Both the position numbers and the translations under genes were made by a program. DNA of 61,599 nt from a bacterium (GTDB lineage: Bacteria; Patescibacteriota; Patescibacteriia; UBA1558; S5-K13). This document shows, piece by piece, positions 1 through 7,977 of this stretch. Positions within the stretch are counted from its first letter, which is position 1. Each line of letters starts with the position of its first letter. The stretch is taken from NCBI GenBank assembly GCA_029555085.1, contig JAKPTO010000052.1, positions 1-61,599 on the forward strand, in the 5' to 3' direction. The notes beneath the pieces were generated by a model, which saw only the letters and a program-made list of their open reading frames with translations, did not search any database and was not told where the DNA came from.

Positions 1-1
1 A

Positions 2-166
2 TTATCTGTTCCAAAAGTATATTTAGTAGGTGATAATGGACTAATAAGGTGGATCAAAACAGAAGAAAAAGCAATAGAATTGTATGGAAAAAATTGGAAT
101 AAATTAGTATATGATTTAGATGAATCATTGTTTGGTGATTACACAGAGGGAGAAGCGATTGAATAA
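2..166 (+). CDS. C-terminal fragment of a secreted surface protein (truncated by window edge)
   Basis: An open frame runs from the window edge to TAA and encodes the last 54 residues of a protein. The fragment contains VPKVYLVGDNGL and WIKTEEKA. It is strikingly similar to the last ~55 residues of the GLUG-repeat protein at 48263-50815 (VPKVYLASDGGL, WIKTEAKA), so the two are paralogous or at least share this C-terminal repeat. The N-terminal part lies outside the window. By analogy with the paralogue it is probably exported and displayed on the cell surface, which is inference. A rho-independent terminator follows about 20 bases after the stop. Confidence 0.75.
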   Translation, partial: LSVPKVYLVGDNGLIRWIKTEEKAIELYGKNWNKLVYDLDESLFGDYTEGEAIE

Positions 167-186
167 AAAAATTCATGATTTTTTAT

Positions 187-217
187 AAAAATAGCCAATT
201 CGTGGCTATTTTTATTA
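187..217 (+). terminator. Rho-independent terminator
   Basis: A perfect 11-bp stem (187-197 with 203-213, arms aaaaatagcca / tggctattttt) closes a 5-base loop and ends in a T-run. It sits just after the stop of the surface-protein fragment and before the promoter of the PfkB kinase gene. Confidence 0.85.
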
Positions 218-230
218 TACGAATAATAAT

Positions 231-259
231 TTTTCTAAACTTAAATATTTTGCTATAAT
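231..259 (+). promoter_or_regulatory. Extended -10 promoter for the energy-metabolism block
   Basis: TGCTATAAT at 251-259 is a perfect extended -10 element. A poor -35 (TTTTCT, 231-236) lies 17 bases upstream. The predicted start is about 30 bases before the ATG at 295. The same TGnTATAAT form recurs at several other transcription starts in this window. Confidence 0.6.
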
Positions 260-294
260 AATAATGGTTTTAAGAAACTGATTTTATTTATTTT

Positions 295-1287
295 ATGAAA
301 AAACAATTTGACATAATTACATTTGGTGGGGCAACTCAAGATATTATGTATTATACAAAAGAAGGCGTAATTATTAAAAATAAAAAAAATATTTTAGCTC
401 CAGAATTATTAGCATTTGAATATGGCGAGAAAATAAACTCAGATGATGTTCATATGACATTTGGTGGAGGAGCAATGAATACAGCAGTAAGCTTTGCAAA
501 TTTAGGATTCAAGACTGGTATTTTTACAAACTTAGGAGATGATCGATTCTCCGATGCGATTGTGCGTGAGCTTAAAAGTAAAAAAATTGACATAACCAAT
601 ATAACAAAATCAACAAAAACTCATTCGGGATTTTCTTTTATTATAAATTTTAACAACGAAAATCATAATGAACATATTTTATTTACTCATCGTGGTGCAA
701 ATTCATTATTAAACATTTCTGGTAAAAAATTAGAAAATATTAATTCACAATGGTTTTATATTGCATCGCTTGGTGGCGCTAAAAAATTATTCACGAAAAA
801 TATAAATACAATTTTTGAAATTGCTGAAAAGAAAAATATAAAAATAGCATGGAATCCAGGGGTTCCACAAATAAAATTAGGTTATAAATTTTTTAAAAAA
901 TATTTCAAAAATATAGAAGTTTTTTGCTTAAATAAATCCGAATCAATTGATATGGTAAAAACATACGGAATAAAAACAGATAATGTAGAAAAATTACTGA
1001 AAACAATTCATTCCTGGGAAGTAAAAATATGCGTTATAACTTGTGGTCGTCTTGGCGCGTATGTTTATGATGGAAATAAAATATATTTTGAAAAAGCCAC
1101 AAAACATAAATCAACAGATACAACTGGCGCTGGAGATGCATTTAATTCAAGTTTTGTAGCGGGATTAATGATTTATAATAACGACATAAAAAAATCTTTA
1201 AAATTATCAATGCTTAGAAGTGGAAATGTTGTTTCAAATATTGGCGCTCAATCTGGACTTTTAACAAAAAATCAAATTAAACCTTAA
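295..1287 (+). CDS. PfkB-family sugar or nucleoside kinase
   Basis: A 330-residue protein of the ribokinase/PfkB family, which phosphorylates a sugar or nucleoside hydroxyl with ATP. The N-terminal substrate-binding signature is seen as FGGGAMNTA near residues 56-64. The C-terminal family signature TTGAGDAF is at 276-283, with the catalytic aspartate in GAGD at 281. The length is normal for the family. The substrate (ribose, adenosine, fructose-type sugar) cannot be read from the sequence. It is the first gene after a promoter and is followed within 12 bases by pduL and then ackA, so it is probably co-transcribed with the acetate-forming genes. Confidence 0.85.
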   Translation: MKKQFDIITFGGATQDIMYYTKEGVIIKNKKNILAPELLAFEYGEKINSDDVHMTFGGGAMNTAVSFANLGFKTGIFTNLGDDRFSDAIVRELKSKKIDITNITKSTKTHSGFSFIINFNNENHNEHILFTHRGANSLLNISGKKLENINSQWFYIASLGGAKKLFTKNINTIFEIAEKKNIKIAWNPGVPQIKLGYKFFKKYFKNIEVFCLNKSESIDMVKTYGIKTDNVEKLLKTIHSWEVKICVITCGRLGAYVYDGNKIYFEKATKHKSTDTTGAGDAFNSSFVAGLMIYNNDIKKSLKLSMLRSGNVVSNIGAQSGLLTKNQIKP

Positions 1288-1299
1288 CAATAAAAATCT

Positions 1300-1866
1300 A
1301 TGAAAGTAAAAATTGAATATTCAAACAGACACATTCATCCATCAAGAGAATTAATAGAACAATTATATGGAGAGGGTTATCAATTAAATTTTTTAAAAAA
1401 ATTATCTCAGGCGGATGATTTTGCAGCAAAAGAAACAGTAACAATAATGGGACCAAAAACCTCAATAGAAAATGTAAGAATTTTAGGTCCAGAAAGAAAA
1501 GAAACTCAAATAGAAATTTCAAAAACAGATGCATATAAATTGGGAATAGAAGCACCAATAAGATTATCTGGTGATATAGATAACACACCTGGAATTAAAA
1601 TTATAAATGAATTAAATGAAGTTAAGATAGAAAAAGGCGTAATAATAGCAAAAAGACATTTACATGTTTCCCCAGATGACGCAAAAAAATTTAATTTAAA
1701 AGATGGACAGGTTGTAAAACTAAAATTTGATGGTGAAAGATCTGCTATTCTTGATCAGATAATTGTTAGAATTGGGGATGGTTTTCAACTTAGAGTTCAC
1801 CTTGATACAGATGAAGCCAATGCGCTAGGCATAAACCAAAACGACGAAGGCGAATTAATAATTTAA
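1300..1866 (+). CDS. pduL: Phosphate propanoyltransferase-type phosphotransacylase (PduL family)
   Basis: A 188-residue PduL-family enzyme, which interconverts acyl-CoA plus phosphate with acyl-phosphate plus CoA. The two halves each carry the histidine-rich zinc-site motif: NRHIHPS near residues 9-15 (His11, His13) and KRHLHVSP near 118-125 (His120, His122). PduL is unrelated to the classical Pta enzyme. There is no N-terminal microcompartment-targeting extension: the protein starts directly at the first beta strand, and no shell genes are nearby. Its position 9 bases before ackA points to acetyl-CoA to acetyl-phosphate conversion rather than propanediol degradation. Confidence 0.9.
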   Translation: MKVKIEYSNRHIHPSRELIEQLYGEGYQLNFLKKLSQADDFAAKETVTIMGPKTSIENVRILGPERKETQIEISKTDAYKLGIEAPIRLSGDIDNTPGIKIINELNEVKIEKGVIIAKRHLHVSPDDAKKFNLKDGQVVKLKFDGERSAILDQIIVRIGDGFQLRVHLDTDEANALGINQNDEGELII

Positions 1867-1875
1867 TTTAATAAA

Positions 1876-2985
1876 ATGTATTTAGTAATCAACAGCGGAA
1901 GCACATCATTAAAATTTAAAATTTTTGATGAGCAATTAAAAAAACTTGATTTTGGCATTATAGAAAAAATAGGCCAAGATCATTCTATTATTGAATTTAA
2001 AAATCTAAAAGAAACTAAAGATGTTTCATCTCACAAACAAGCGCTAGTTATTGTAAAAAATTATCTAGATGCAAAAAAAATTATTGTAACTAAAATGATT
2101 CATAGAATTGTTCATGGGGGAGACAAATTTCAAGCACCAGTAAAATTAAATTCAAAAACAATAAAAGAAATTTCAAAATACAACTCACTTGCGCCTCTTC
2201 ATAATCCAATAAATTTAAAAACTGCGGAGCATTCTTTGAATTTATGGAAAAATATAAATCATGTTGGAGTTTTTGATACAATGTTTTTTAAAACTCTGCC
2301 TGAAAAAGTATATTCCTATCCTATAAATTACGACATTGGCAAAAAATATGGAATAAGAAAATTTGGATTTCATGGATTTTCTCATTATGGAATGTTACAG
2401 GAAGTATCAAAAAAATTAAATAAAAAAGTTAATAATTTAAATATCATAACATGTCATTTGGGCGGAGGAGCAAGTATTTGCGCTATAAAAAATGGAAAAG
2501 CAATTGAAATATCAATGGGATTTTCACCAAGCTCTGGAGTTATGATGATGACAAGATCTGGAACAATTGATCATGAAATCATTTTTTATCTTTTGGGTTG
2601 TGGCCTAAAAACTCAAGAAATAAAAGATATACTAAATTATACATCTGGATTATTTGGTATTTCGAAAATTAGAGATTTAAGAGACATAATGATTTTATGT
2701 GGATATAAAATTCCCGGATATGTATCGCACTTAAAAATGAATAAAAACTTGAAGAAAAATGCGCAACTCGCGTTAAATATGTTTATTTATAGTATTCAAA
2801 GACAAATTTCTTCCTACATCACTTTATTTGATAAAATTGATGCAATTGTTTTTTCTGGTGGAATAGGGGAAAGAAACAAAGATATTAGAAATTTAATATT
2901 AAAAGATTTAAAAATATTAAAAAACATACCTAGTATAGTTGTAAAATGCGATGAAGAAAAATATATGTTGATGTTATCCAAATAA
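1876..2985 (+). CDS. ackA: Acetate kinase
   Basis: Converts acetyl-phosphate plus ADP to acetate plus ATP in the cytoplasm. The ASKHA-fold phosphate-1 motif is at the N-terminus (NSGSTSLKF, residues 6-14). The family motifs HGFSHYG and MMTRSGTID follow, and SGGIGER lies in the C-terminal half. At 369 residues it is somewhat shorter than the usual ~400, with loop trimming rather than a missing domain. It lies directly after pduL, making an acetyl-CoA to acetate substrate-level phosphorylation pair. Acetate is the expected substrate, although propionate kinases share these motifs. Confidence 0.92.
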   Translation: MYLVINSGSTSLKFKIFDEQLKKLDFGIIEKIGQDHSIIEFKNLKETKDVSSHKQALVIVKNYLDAKKIIVTKMIHRIVHGGDKFQAPVKLNSKTIKEISKYNSLAPLHNPINLKTAEHSLNLWKNINHVGVFDTMFFKTLPEKVYSYPINYDIGKKYGIRKFGFHGFSHYGMLQEVSKKLNKKVNNLNIITCHLGGGASICAIKNGKAIEISMGFSPSSGVMMMTRSGTIDHEIIFYLLGCGLKTQEIKDILNYTSGLFGISKIRDLRDIMILCGYKIPGYVSHLKMNKNLKKNAQLALNMFIYSIQRQISSYITLFDKIDAIVFSGGIGERNKDIRNLILKDLKILKNIPSIVVKCDEEKYMLMLSK

Positions 2986-3054
2986 GTTTTAATAAATAAA
3001 ATAAATCCGCAAATAACATTAACAATAAATTATTAAATATTTTATATCACGATA

Positions 3055-3693
3055 ATGAAAAGTAGAATCTCTAATGGATTAAAATTAGTATTAGCATCTA
3101 TTTTTATAAATATTTTTTGTTTTAATTTTTGTATTGCTGAATATCACAAAACAAATGAAAATGGAACTGAAATATCAACAAGCACAGCACAACAATTAGA
3201 ATTACAATTCCCAGAAAGAGAATCTGGAAAATTAAAAAATGAATTAAATGGACTAGATCAAGAAGACCCAGTTTCTATAAATATAATAGACTATAAAAAA
3301 CCATATTTTTGGGCATTATTATTGTCTTTATTTCTAATTATTGGAATTTTAATTCGATTGTTTAAAAAATTATCTTACATGGATAGGGAATTTAAACAAT
3401 ATGAAAATAAAATAAAAAATGAAATAGACCAGGGAGAGATATTAGATAATGATGAAATTGTTTACTCAATAAACGAAACAAATAAAATCAAACCCGAACT
3501 AAAAGATAATAAGCAAATGTCTAAAATAAAAATTACAACACAGGAAGATGACGACATCGAAGAAGAGGACGACATCGAAGAAGAGATAGAAAATAAAAAA
3601 ATTAAAATACAAGATGAATCAACAGATCAAGAATTAATTATTAATAATAAAAAAAATGAAAACGAAGATGATGATTATATTTTCGATAATTAA
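3055..3693 (+). CDS. Membrane protein with signal peptide and acidic cytoplasmic tail, unknown function
   Basis: A 212-residue protein I do not recognise. Residues 1-29 look like a signal peptide or first membrane segment, ending near CIAEY. A second hydrophobic helix lies near residues 84-104 and is followed by a basic stretch. The C-terminal half is highly charged and acidic, including a tandem repeat DDIEEE DDIEEE encoded by an exact 18-base duplication. The likely topology is an extracytoplasmic loop of about 55 residues, one membrane span and an acidic cytoplasmic tail. It lies between ackA and the oxidoreductase genes, with 69 and 15 base gaps. No function is assigned. Confidence 0.6.
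   Translation: MKSRISNGLKLVLASIFINIFCFNFCIAEYHKTNENGTEISTSTAQQLELQFPERESGKLKNELNGLDQEDPVSINIIDYKKPYFWALLLSLFLIIGILIRLFKKLSYMDREFKQYENKIKNEIDQGEILDNDEIVYSINETNKIKPELKDNKQMSKIKITTQEDDDIEEEDDIEEEIENKKIKIQDESTDQELIINNKKNENEDDDYIFDN
3550..3585 (+). repeat. 18-bp exact tandem duplication inside the acidic tail
   Basis: The unit gacgacatcgaagaagag occurs twice head to tail (3550-3567, 3568-3585), in frame, and adds six acidic residues to the upstream membrane protein. It looks like recent slippage or duplication. Confidence 0.9.
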
Positions 3694-3708
3694 TTAAATT
3701 TTAATAAT

Positions 3709-4767
3709 ATGAGTAAAGAACTATTAACAGGAAATGAAATAATTGTACGCGCTGCATTAAATGCTGGAGCTCAAGCTTTTTTTGGTTATCCAATAACTCC
3801 AGCAACAGAAATAATGGCAGAGTGGGACACTTTTTACGAAAAAAATCGTAATAATTTGCTTTTTCTACAAACAGAAGATGAGATGTCAGCGGGCTTTGCA
3901 ACAATAGGCGCTGTTGTAACCGGAAAAAAAGCATTTACAGCTACCGCTGGTCCTGGAAATATTTTAATGCAAGACGCATTTTCAATGGCTGAAGCAATGC
4001 AAATTCCAATTGTAGCCATTATAGGTCAGCGTGGCGGACCTTCAACTGCTTCGGTTATTTACTCCCAACAAGAATTAACATTGACAGCATTTGGGGGAAA
4101 TGGCGAAGGATATCGAATTGTGTATAGTCCATCAACAATTCAGGAATTATATGATTACACAATAAAAGCATTTAACACTGCGTGGAAATATACAACTCCG
4201 ACTTTTGTTTTAACAGATGGTTATACTCTAAAAACAAGAACAAATGTTGAAATAACTCGTCCAAAAAATTTAGAAAAAAGCTTTCCGATGGTTTTAAAAT
4301 CAAATAAAAGAGGAAAAAAAGAATCAGAATATGTAAATTTGAGAAATACTTATTCAGTAGAAGAAGAATGTTTTAAAAATAATAAAACCTTAATCGAAAA
4401 ATGGAATAAAATAAAATCTCAAATTGAGGAACACGAAGTATATGAATTAAATAAATCAAAAAAAGACACGCTTATTATTGCTCACGGAAATGTTGCTTCA
4501 TCAGCAAAACAAGCATTGTATGACACAAAGAAAAAATCAGTAAAATTATTTAGACCAATTACAGTAAATCCATTTCCGATTAATGCCTTAAAAAAAGAAC
4601 TCAAAGGAATTAAGCAAATTATAGTAACAGAATCAGCAAATAATCAATTATTAAAACTTGTAAAAGAAAATTTATACGGACTAAATATTCCTATCAAAAC
4701 TTATAATAAACCAGCACTTGGAATAACTCCAGAAGAAATAATTGAATTAATTAAAAAGAATAAATAA
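3709..4767 (+). CDS. 2-oxoacid:ferredoxin oxidoreductase, alpha subunit (pyrimidine and transketolase-type domains)
   Basis: The 352-residue alpha subunit of a three-subunit 2-oxoacid:ferredoxin oxidoreductase (KorA/VorB/PorA group). The N-terminal motif ALNAGAQAFFGYPITPATEI (cut here at 20 residues) is diagnostic. The active-site loop ATAGPGN follows, and QRGGPST lies beyond it. With the beta and gamma subunits it oxidatively decarboxylates a 2-oxoacid to acyl-CoA and reduces ferredoxin. The substrate cannot be fixed from sequence alone. Pyruvate is favoured because the pduL-ackA pair that would consume acetyl-CoA lies just upstream. The beta gene follows after 4 bases. Confidence 0.88.
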   Translation: MSKELLTGNEIIVRAALNAGAQAFFGYPITPATEIMAEWDTFYEKNRNNLLFLQTEDEMSAGFATIGAVVTGKKAFTATAGPGNILMQDAFSMAEAMQIPIVAIIGQRGGPSTASVIYSQQELTLTAFGGNGEGYRIVYSPSTIQELYDYTIKAFNTAWKYTTPTFVLTDGYTLKTRTNVEITRPKNLEKSFPMVLKSNKRGKKESEYVNLRNTYSVEEECFKNNKTLIEKWNKIKSQIEEHEVYELNKSKKDTLIIAHGNVASSAKQALYDTKKKSVKLFRPITVNPFPINALKKELKGIKQIIVTESANNQLLKLVKENLYGLNIPIKTYNKPALGITPEEIIELIKKNK

Positions 4768-4771
4768 ATAT

Positions 4772-5503
4772 ATGGAAAATAAAAATAATCTATCTTGGCC
4801 AAAATGTTGGAAACATTCTTCCAAACCTCACAACTTTTGTCCTGGTTGTGGTCACCCAATAATACTTAAACAATTAGGACATACAATTGATGAATTAGGA
4901 ATTCAAAGCAACACGCTTTTTGGAATAGATATTGGTTGCTCGCTTTTGGCTTGGAATTTTTTCAATGTTGACACAATACAAACTCATCACGGCAGAACAA
5001 TTCCTGTTATGACTGGCGCAAAAAGATCAAAACCTAAGATGGTTTCAATTGCATATTTAGGAGACGGGGGAGCGTATGCAATAGGAATGCAACATTTGAT
5101 AAGTGCGAGAATAAGAAATGAAAATATCACTGTTATTATTGTAAATAATGCAAATTATGGCATGACAGGCGGTCAAGAAGCACCAACAACTATTCCTGGT
5201 CAAATTACAGCAACAACGCAATCTGGCGCTGATGAATTTTTTACAAAAGGACCAGAATTATTATCAGGTGCAAGTGAATCACCTGCTTATATTGCTCGTG
5301 GCTCGGTTGATAATCCAATTCAATTAAAAGGATTTATCAAAAAGGCAATTGAATGGCAAATGACTGGAAAAGGATTTTCATTTGTTGAGGTTTTATCATT
5401 TTGCCCTACAAACTGGAGAACTGACGCAAAAGCAACTATTGAGTTTATGAATAAATTAAAATCAATATACACAATAAAAGAATTTACAAAGGAGAATAAA
5501 TAA
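4772..5503 (+). CDS. 2-oxoacid:ferredoxin oxidoreductase, beta subunit (TPP-binding)
   Basis: The 243-residue thiamine-diphosphate-binding subunit. FCPGCGHP near residues 22-29 supplies two cysteines expected to ligate the [4Fe-4S] cluster. GDGGAYAIG followed about 30 residues later by NNANYGMTGGQ is the TPP/Mg-binding motif. A further cysteine occurs near the C-terminus in SFCPTNW. There is no separate ferredoxin-like delta subunit gene in the cluster, so electrons would leave through the beta-subunit cluster to a free ferredoxin. It is tightly packed between the alpha (4-base gap) and gamma (1-base gap) genes. Confidence 0.88.
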   Translation: MENKNNLSWPKCWKHSSKPHNFCPGCGHPIILKQLGHTIDELGIQSNTLFGIDIGCSLLAWNFFNVDTIQTHHGRTIPVMTGAKRSKPKMVSIAYLGDGGAYAIGMQHLISARIRNENITVIIVNNANYGMTGGQEAPTTIPGQITATTQSGADEFFTKGPELLSGASESPAYIARGSVDNPIQLKGFIKKAIEWQMTGKGFSFVEVLSFCPTNWRTDAKATIEFMNKLKSIYTIKEFTKENK

Positions 5504-5504
5504 T

Positions 5505-6050
5505 ATGAAAAAAATTTTAATAGCTGGTGAGGGTGGACAAGGTGTTCAATCACTTAGCAAAATTTTACTTGATATTTTAAATAACAAAGATTTTCACATA
5601 AGCTTTGTGCCAAATTACGGAGTGGAGCAACGCGGTGGAGTTTCTTTGGGCTATATTCAATTTGGAACTGAAAATATTTATTATCCAAAATTTTTAAAAG
5701 CAAATATTATGGTAATTTTATCAGAACGCGCTTTTAAACGAACAAGTGATTATATAAACAAAGATTCAATTGTAATCTATAATGCTGATTTGATAAATGA
5801 TCCCACAATTAAAAAAATCAAAAAATCTTACGGCTTTACATTTGATACACTTTCAAAAGAAATTGGCTCTTTGCGCGTTATGAATATGATAGTACTTGGT
5901 ACAATTATGAAAACAATAAAAGATTTTATAAAATTAGGAGACGCGAAAAAATCAATAAATCGTGTTTTTGGAGACAAGTATATCAAAAATCCTAATTTGA
6001 AAGTTTTAAACGAAAAAGCGCTTGAATTAGGATACAATTTAATTAAATAA
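5505..6050 (+). CDS. 2-oxoacid:ferredoxin oxidoreductase, gamma subunit
   Basis: The 181-residue gamma subunit. It starts with GEGGQGVQSLSKIL, the hallmark of this subunit, and has NYGVEQRGGVSLGYIQF near residues 40-56. The ATG is preceded by a recognisable GGAG about 13 bases upstream, a rarity in this window. It is the last gene of the oxidoreductase trio. The following 130 bases contain an imperfect palindrome and then the GAPDH gene. Confidence 0.87.
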   Translation: MKKILIAGEGGQGVQSLSKILLDILNNKDFHISFVPNYGVEQRGGVSLGYIQFGTENIYYPKFLKANIMVILSERAFKRTSDYINKDSIVIYNADLINDPTIKKIKKSYGFTFDTLSKEIGSLRVMNMIVLGTIMKTIKDFIKLGDAKKSINRVFGDKYIKNPNLKVLNEKALELGYNLIK

Positions 6051-6076
6051 AATTTTTGTAAATTGTCTTACCCTTG

Positions 6077-6125
6077 TCATTCTGAATTTATTTTAAAATC
6101 CCATCTTGAATCAAGTTTAGGATGA
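6077..6125. repeat. Dispersed imperfect palindrome (TCATTCTGAA type)
   Basis: tcattctgaattt (6077-6089) can pair with aagtttaggatga (6113-6125) through 13 positions, with G-U wobbles. A similar palindrome with the same GTCAT-CTGAA arms lies at 29862-29947. A related GTCATTCCCGCG form lies at 14620-14645. It may act as a weak terminator or be a small dispersed repeat. Confidence 0.55.
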
Positions 6126-6180
6126 TATATAAATAAAAATTTTTTAAAAAATAAATAATTTAAAAAAATAAAAAAACAAT

Positions 6181-7179
6181 ATGACAAAAAAAAGAATAGC
6201 AATTAATGGTTTTGGTAGAATTGGAAGAGCTGTGTTTAGAATAGCACTAAACAAAAAAAACATAGAAGTAGTAGCAATAAATGATTTAACAGATTCTGCT
6301 ACGCTTGCGCAGTTGTTAAAATACGACAGCGCGCAAAAAAGAATTGAAAATAAAGTAAGTTCAAACAAAAAAGGAATTGTGGTTGATGGAATTACATATC
6401 CAGTTTTCACACAAAAAGATCCAACACTTTTACCATGGAAAGATTTAAAAGTTGATGTAGTTTTAGAATGTACTGGGGTTTTCAGAACATACGAAGATGC
6501 GCAAAAACACATGCAAGCTGGCGCAAAAAAAGTTATTATTTCAGCTCCTGCAAAAGGAGAAAATGTTGAAACCATAGTTTTGGGAGTAAACGAAGAAAAA
6601 ATAAAAAAATCTAAAAATGTTTATGATATAGCTTCTTGCACAACAAATTGTATTGCTCCGGTTATGAAAATAATAAGCGATAACTTCACAATAGAAAAAG
6701 CCCTTATGACAACTGTTCATGCTTACACTGCTGATCAAAACCTCATGGATGGTCCTCATAAAGATCTAAGACGCGCTAGAGCCGCGGCAATGAACATTAT
6801 CCCAACTTCAACTGGTGCAGCAATTGCTGTGACTCGTGCAATTCCAAAATTAAAAGGAAAATTTGACGGATTTGCAATTAGAGTTCCTGTAATTGACGGA
6901 TCTCTATCAGACATCACGATAAAATTAAAAGAAAATGTTACAGTGGAAAAAATAAATGATTTATTTATAAAAATGTCAAAAGATAAAAAATTCAAAGGAA
7001 TACTTACAACAACAAAAGACCCAATTGTATCTTGCGACATAATCGGAAATCCATATTCATCAATAGTTGATTTATCGCTTACAAATGTAATGGATGGAAA
7101 TTTATTAAAAGTTGTTGCTTGGTATGACAATGAATGGGGATTTAGTAATAGAATGCTTGAGTTGTGTGAAAGAATTTAA
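6181..7179 (+). CDS. gap: Glyceraldehyde-3-phosphate dehydrogenase, type I
   Basis: A 332-residue phosphorylating GAPDH of glycolysis, converting glyceraldehyde-3-phosphate to 1,3-bisphosphoglycerate with NAD. The Rossmann motif INGFGRIGR is at residues 8-16, the catalytic ASCTTNC has Cys153, and the C-terminal WYDNEWGFSNRM is intact. The length is full and all key residues are present. The DpnI homologue begins only 5 bases after the stop, so the two may share a transcript. Triose-phosphate isomerase is encoded elsewhere in the window at 54194. Confidence 0.96.
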   Translation: MTKKRIAINGFGRIGRAVFRIALNKKNIEVVAINDLTDSATLAQLLKYDSAQKRIENKVSSNKKGIVVDGITYPVFTQKDPTLLPWKDLKVDVVLECTGVFRTYEDAQKHMQAGAKKVIISAPAKGENVETIVLGVNEEKIKKSKNVYDIASCTTNCIAPVMKIISDNFTIEKALMTTVHAYTADQNLMDGPHKDLRRARAAAMNIIPTSTGAAIAVTRAIPKLKGKFDGFAIRVPVIDGSLSDITIKLKENVTVEKINDLFIKMSKDKKFKGILTTTKDPIVSCDIIGNPYSSIVDLSLTNVMDGNLLKVVAWYDNEWGFSNRMLELCERI

Positions 7180-7184
7180 TAAAA

Positions 7185-7955
7185 ATGAATCTATCATTTA
7201 ATATAAAATTAGCAGAGGGATATAGTAGTCCAACCCAAAAAATTAAAAAAATGTCAGAAAGTTGGGTTGATAATGAAATGTATTGCCCAAATTGTGGATT
7301 TAGTAGTATAGATAAATATGAGGAAAATAAACCCGTTGGAGACTTTTTTTGCTCAAAATGTGGAGAAGATTATGAATTGAAAAGTAAAAAAGATAAGTTT
7401 GGTACTAAAATTGATGATGGAGCCTATCGCATAATGATTGAAAGATTAAAAAGCGATAATAATCCCAACTTCTTCTTGTTAAATTATAATGCGAGTGATT
7501 TTAAAATTAAAACTTTTTTTGTAATCCCTAAACATTTTTTCACTCCTGATATTATCGAAAAAAGAAAACCACTTTCACAAACCGCTAGGCGCGCAGGTTG
7601 GGTTGGATGTAATATTTTATTCAACAATATACCTCAAAGTGGAAAAATATATATTATAAAAAATGGATCAATAGAACCAAAAAATGCAGTTTTAAAAAAT
7701 TGGCAAAGGACACTATTTCTAAAAGAGGAAAGAAAAATTGAAACACGTGGTTGGTTACTAGATGTAATGAATTGCATTGACATTATAAATAAACAAAAAT
7801 TTAATTTAAACGAAATATATTTATTTGAAAAAACATTAAGCAAGAAACACCCAAACAACAAACACATAAAAGATAAAATAAGACAGCAGTTGCAAATTCT
7901 TAGAGATAGAGGATATATCAAATTTATAGAAAAAGGAGTTTATCAAAAAATATAA
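7185..7955 (+). CDS. DpnI-type methylation-dependent restriction endonuclease (cuts methylated GATC)
   Basis: A 256-residue protein that matches DpnI (254 residues) along its whole length, as I recall the DpnI sequence. The PD-(D/E)xK core is complete and at the same residue numbers: Asp53 in PVGDFFC, then Glu64 and Lys66 in YELKSKK. Four zinc cysteines are present (Cys34, Cys37, Cys56, Cys59). The shared segments DNNPNFF and TARRAGWVGCNI are there, and the C-terminal winged helix carries IRQQLQILRD. DpnI cleaves GATC only when the adenine is methylated, destroying Dam-modified foreign DNA. Activity implies that the host does not methylate GATC. It sits 5 bases after gap and upstream of a methylase-nuclease cluster. 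Confidence 0.92.
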   Translation: MNLSFNIKLAEGYSSPTQKIKKMSESWVDNEMYCPNCGFSSIDKYEENKPVGDFFCSKCGEDYELKSKKDKFGTKIDDGAYRIMIERLKSDNNPNFFLLNYNASDFKIKTFFVIPKHFFTPDIIEKRKPLSQTARRAGWVGCNILFNNIPQSGKIYIIKNGSIEPKNAVLKNWQRTLFLKEERKIETRGWLLDVMNCIDIINKQKFNLNEIYLFEKTLSKKHPNNKHIKDKIRQQLQILRDRGYIKFIEKGVYQKI

Positions 7956-7977
7956 TATTATTATTTTCAAAAAAATA

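Noticed and set aside
1298-1588. Minus-strand leucine-rich open frame opposite pduL
   Set aside because: Antisense shadow of AT-rich coding sequence; hydrophobic bias is an artefact of complementary A-rich codons.
6144-6575. 143-residue minus-strand hydrophobic frame opposite gap
   Set aside because: Shadow of the GAPDH gene; no start context or conserved pattern.
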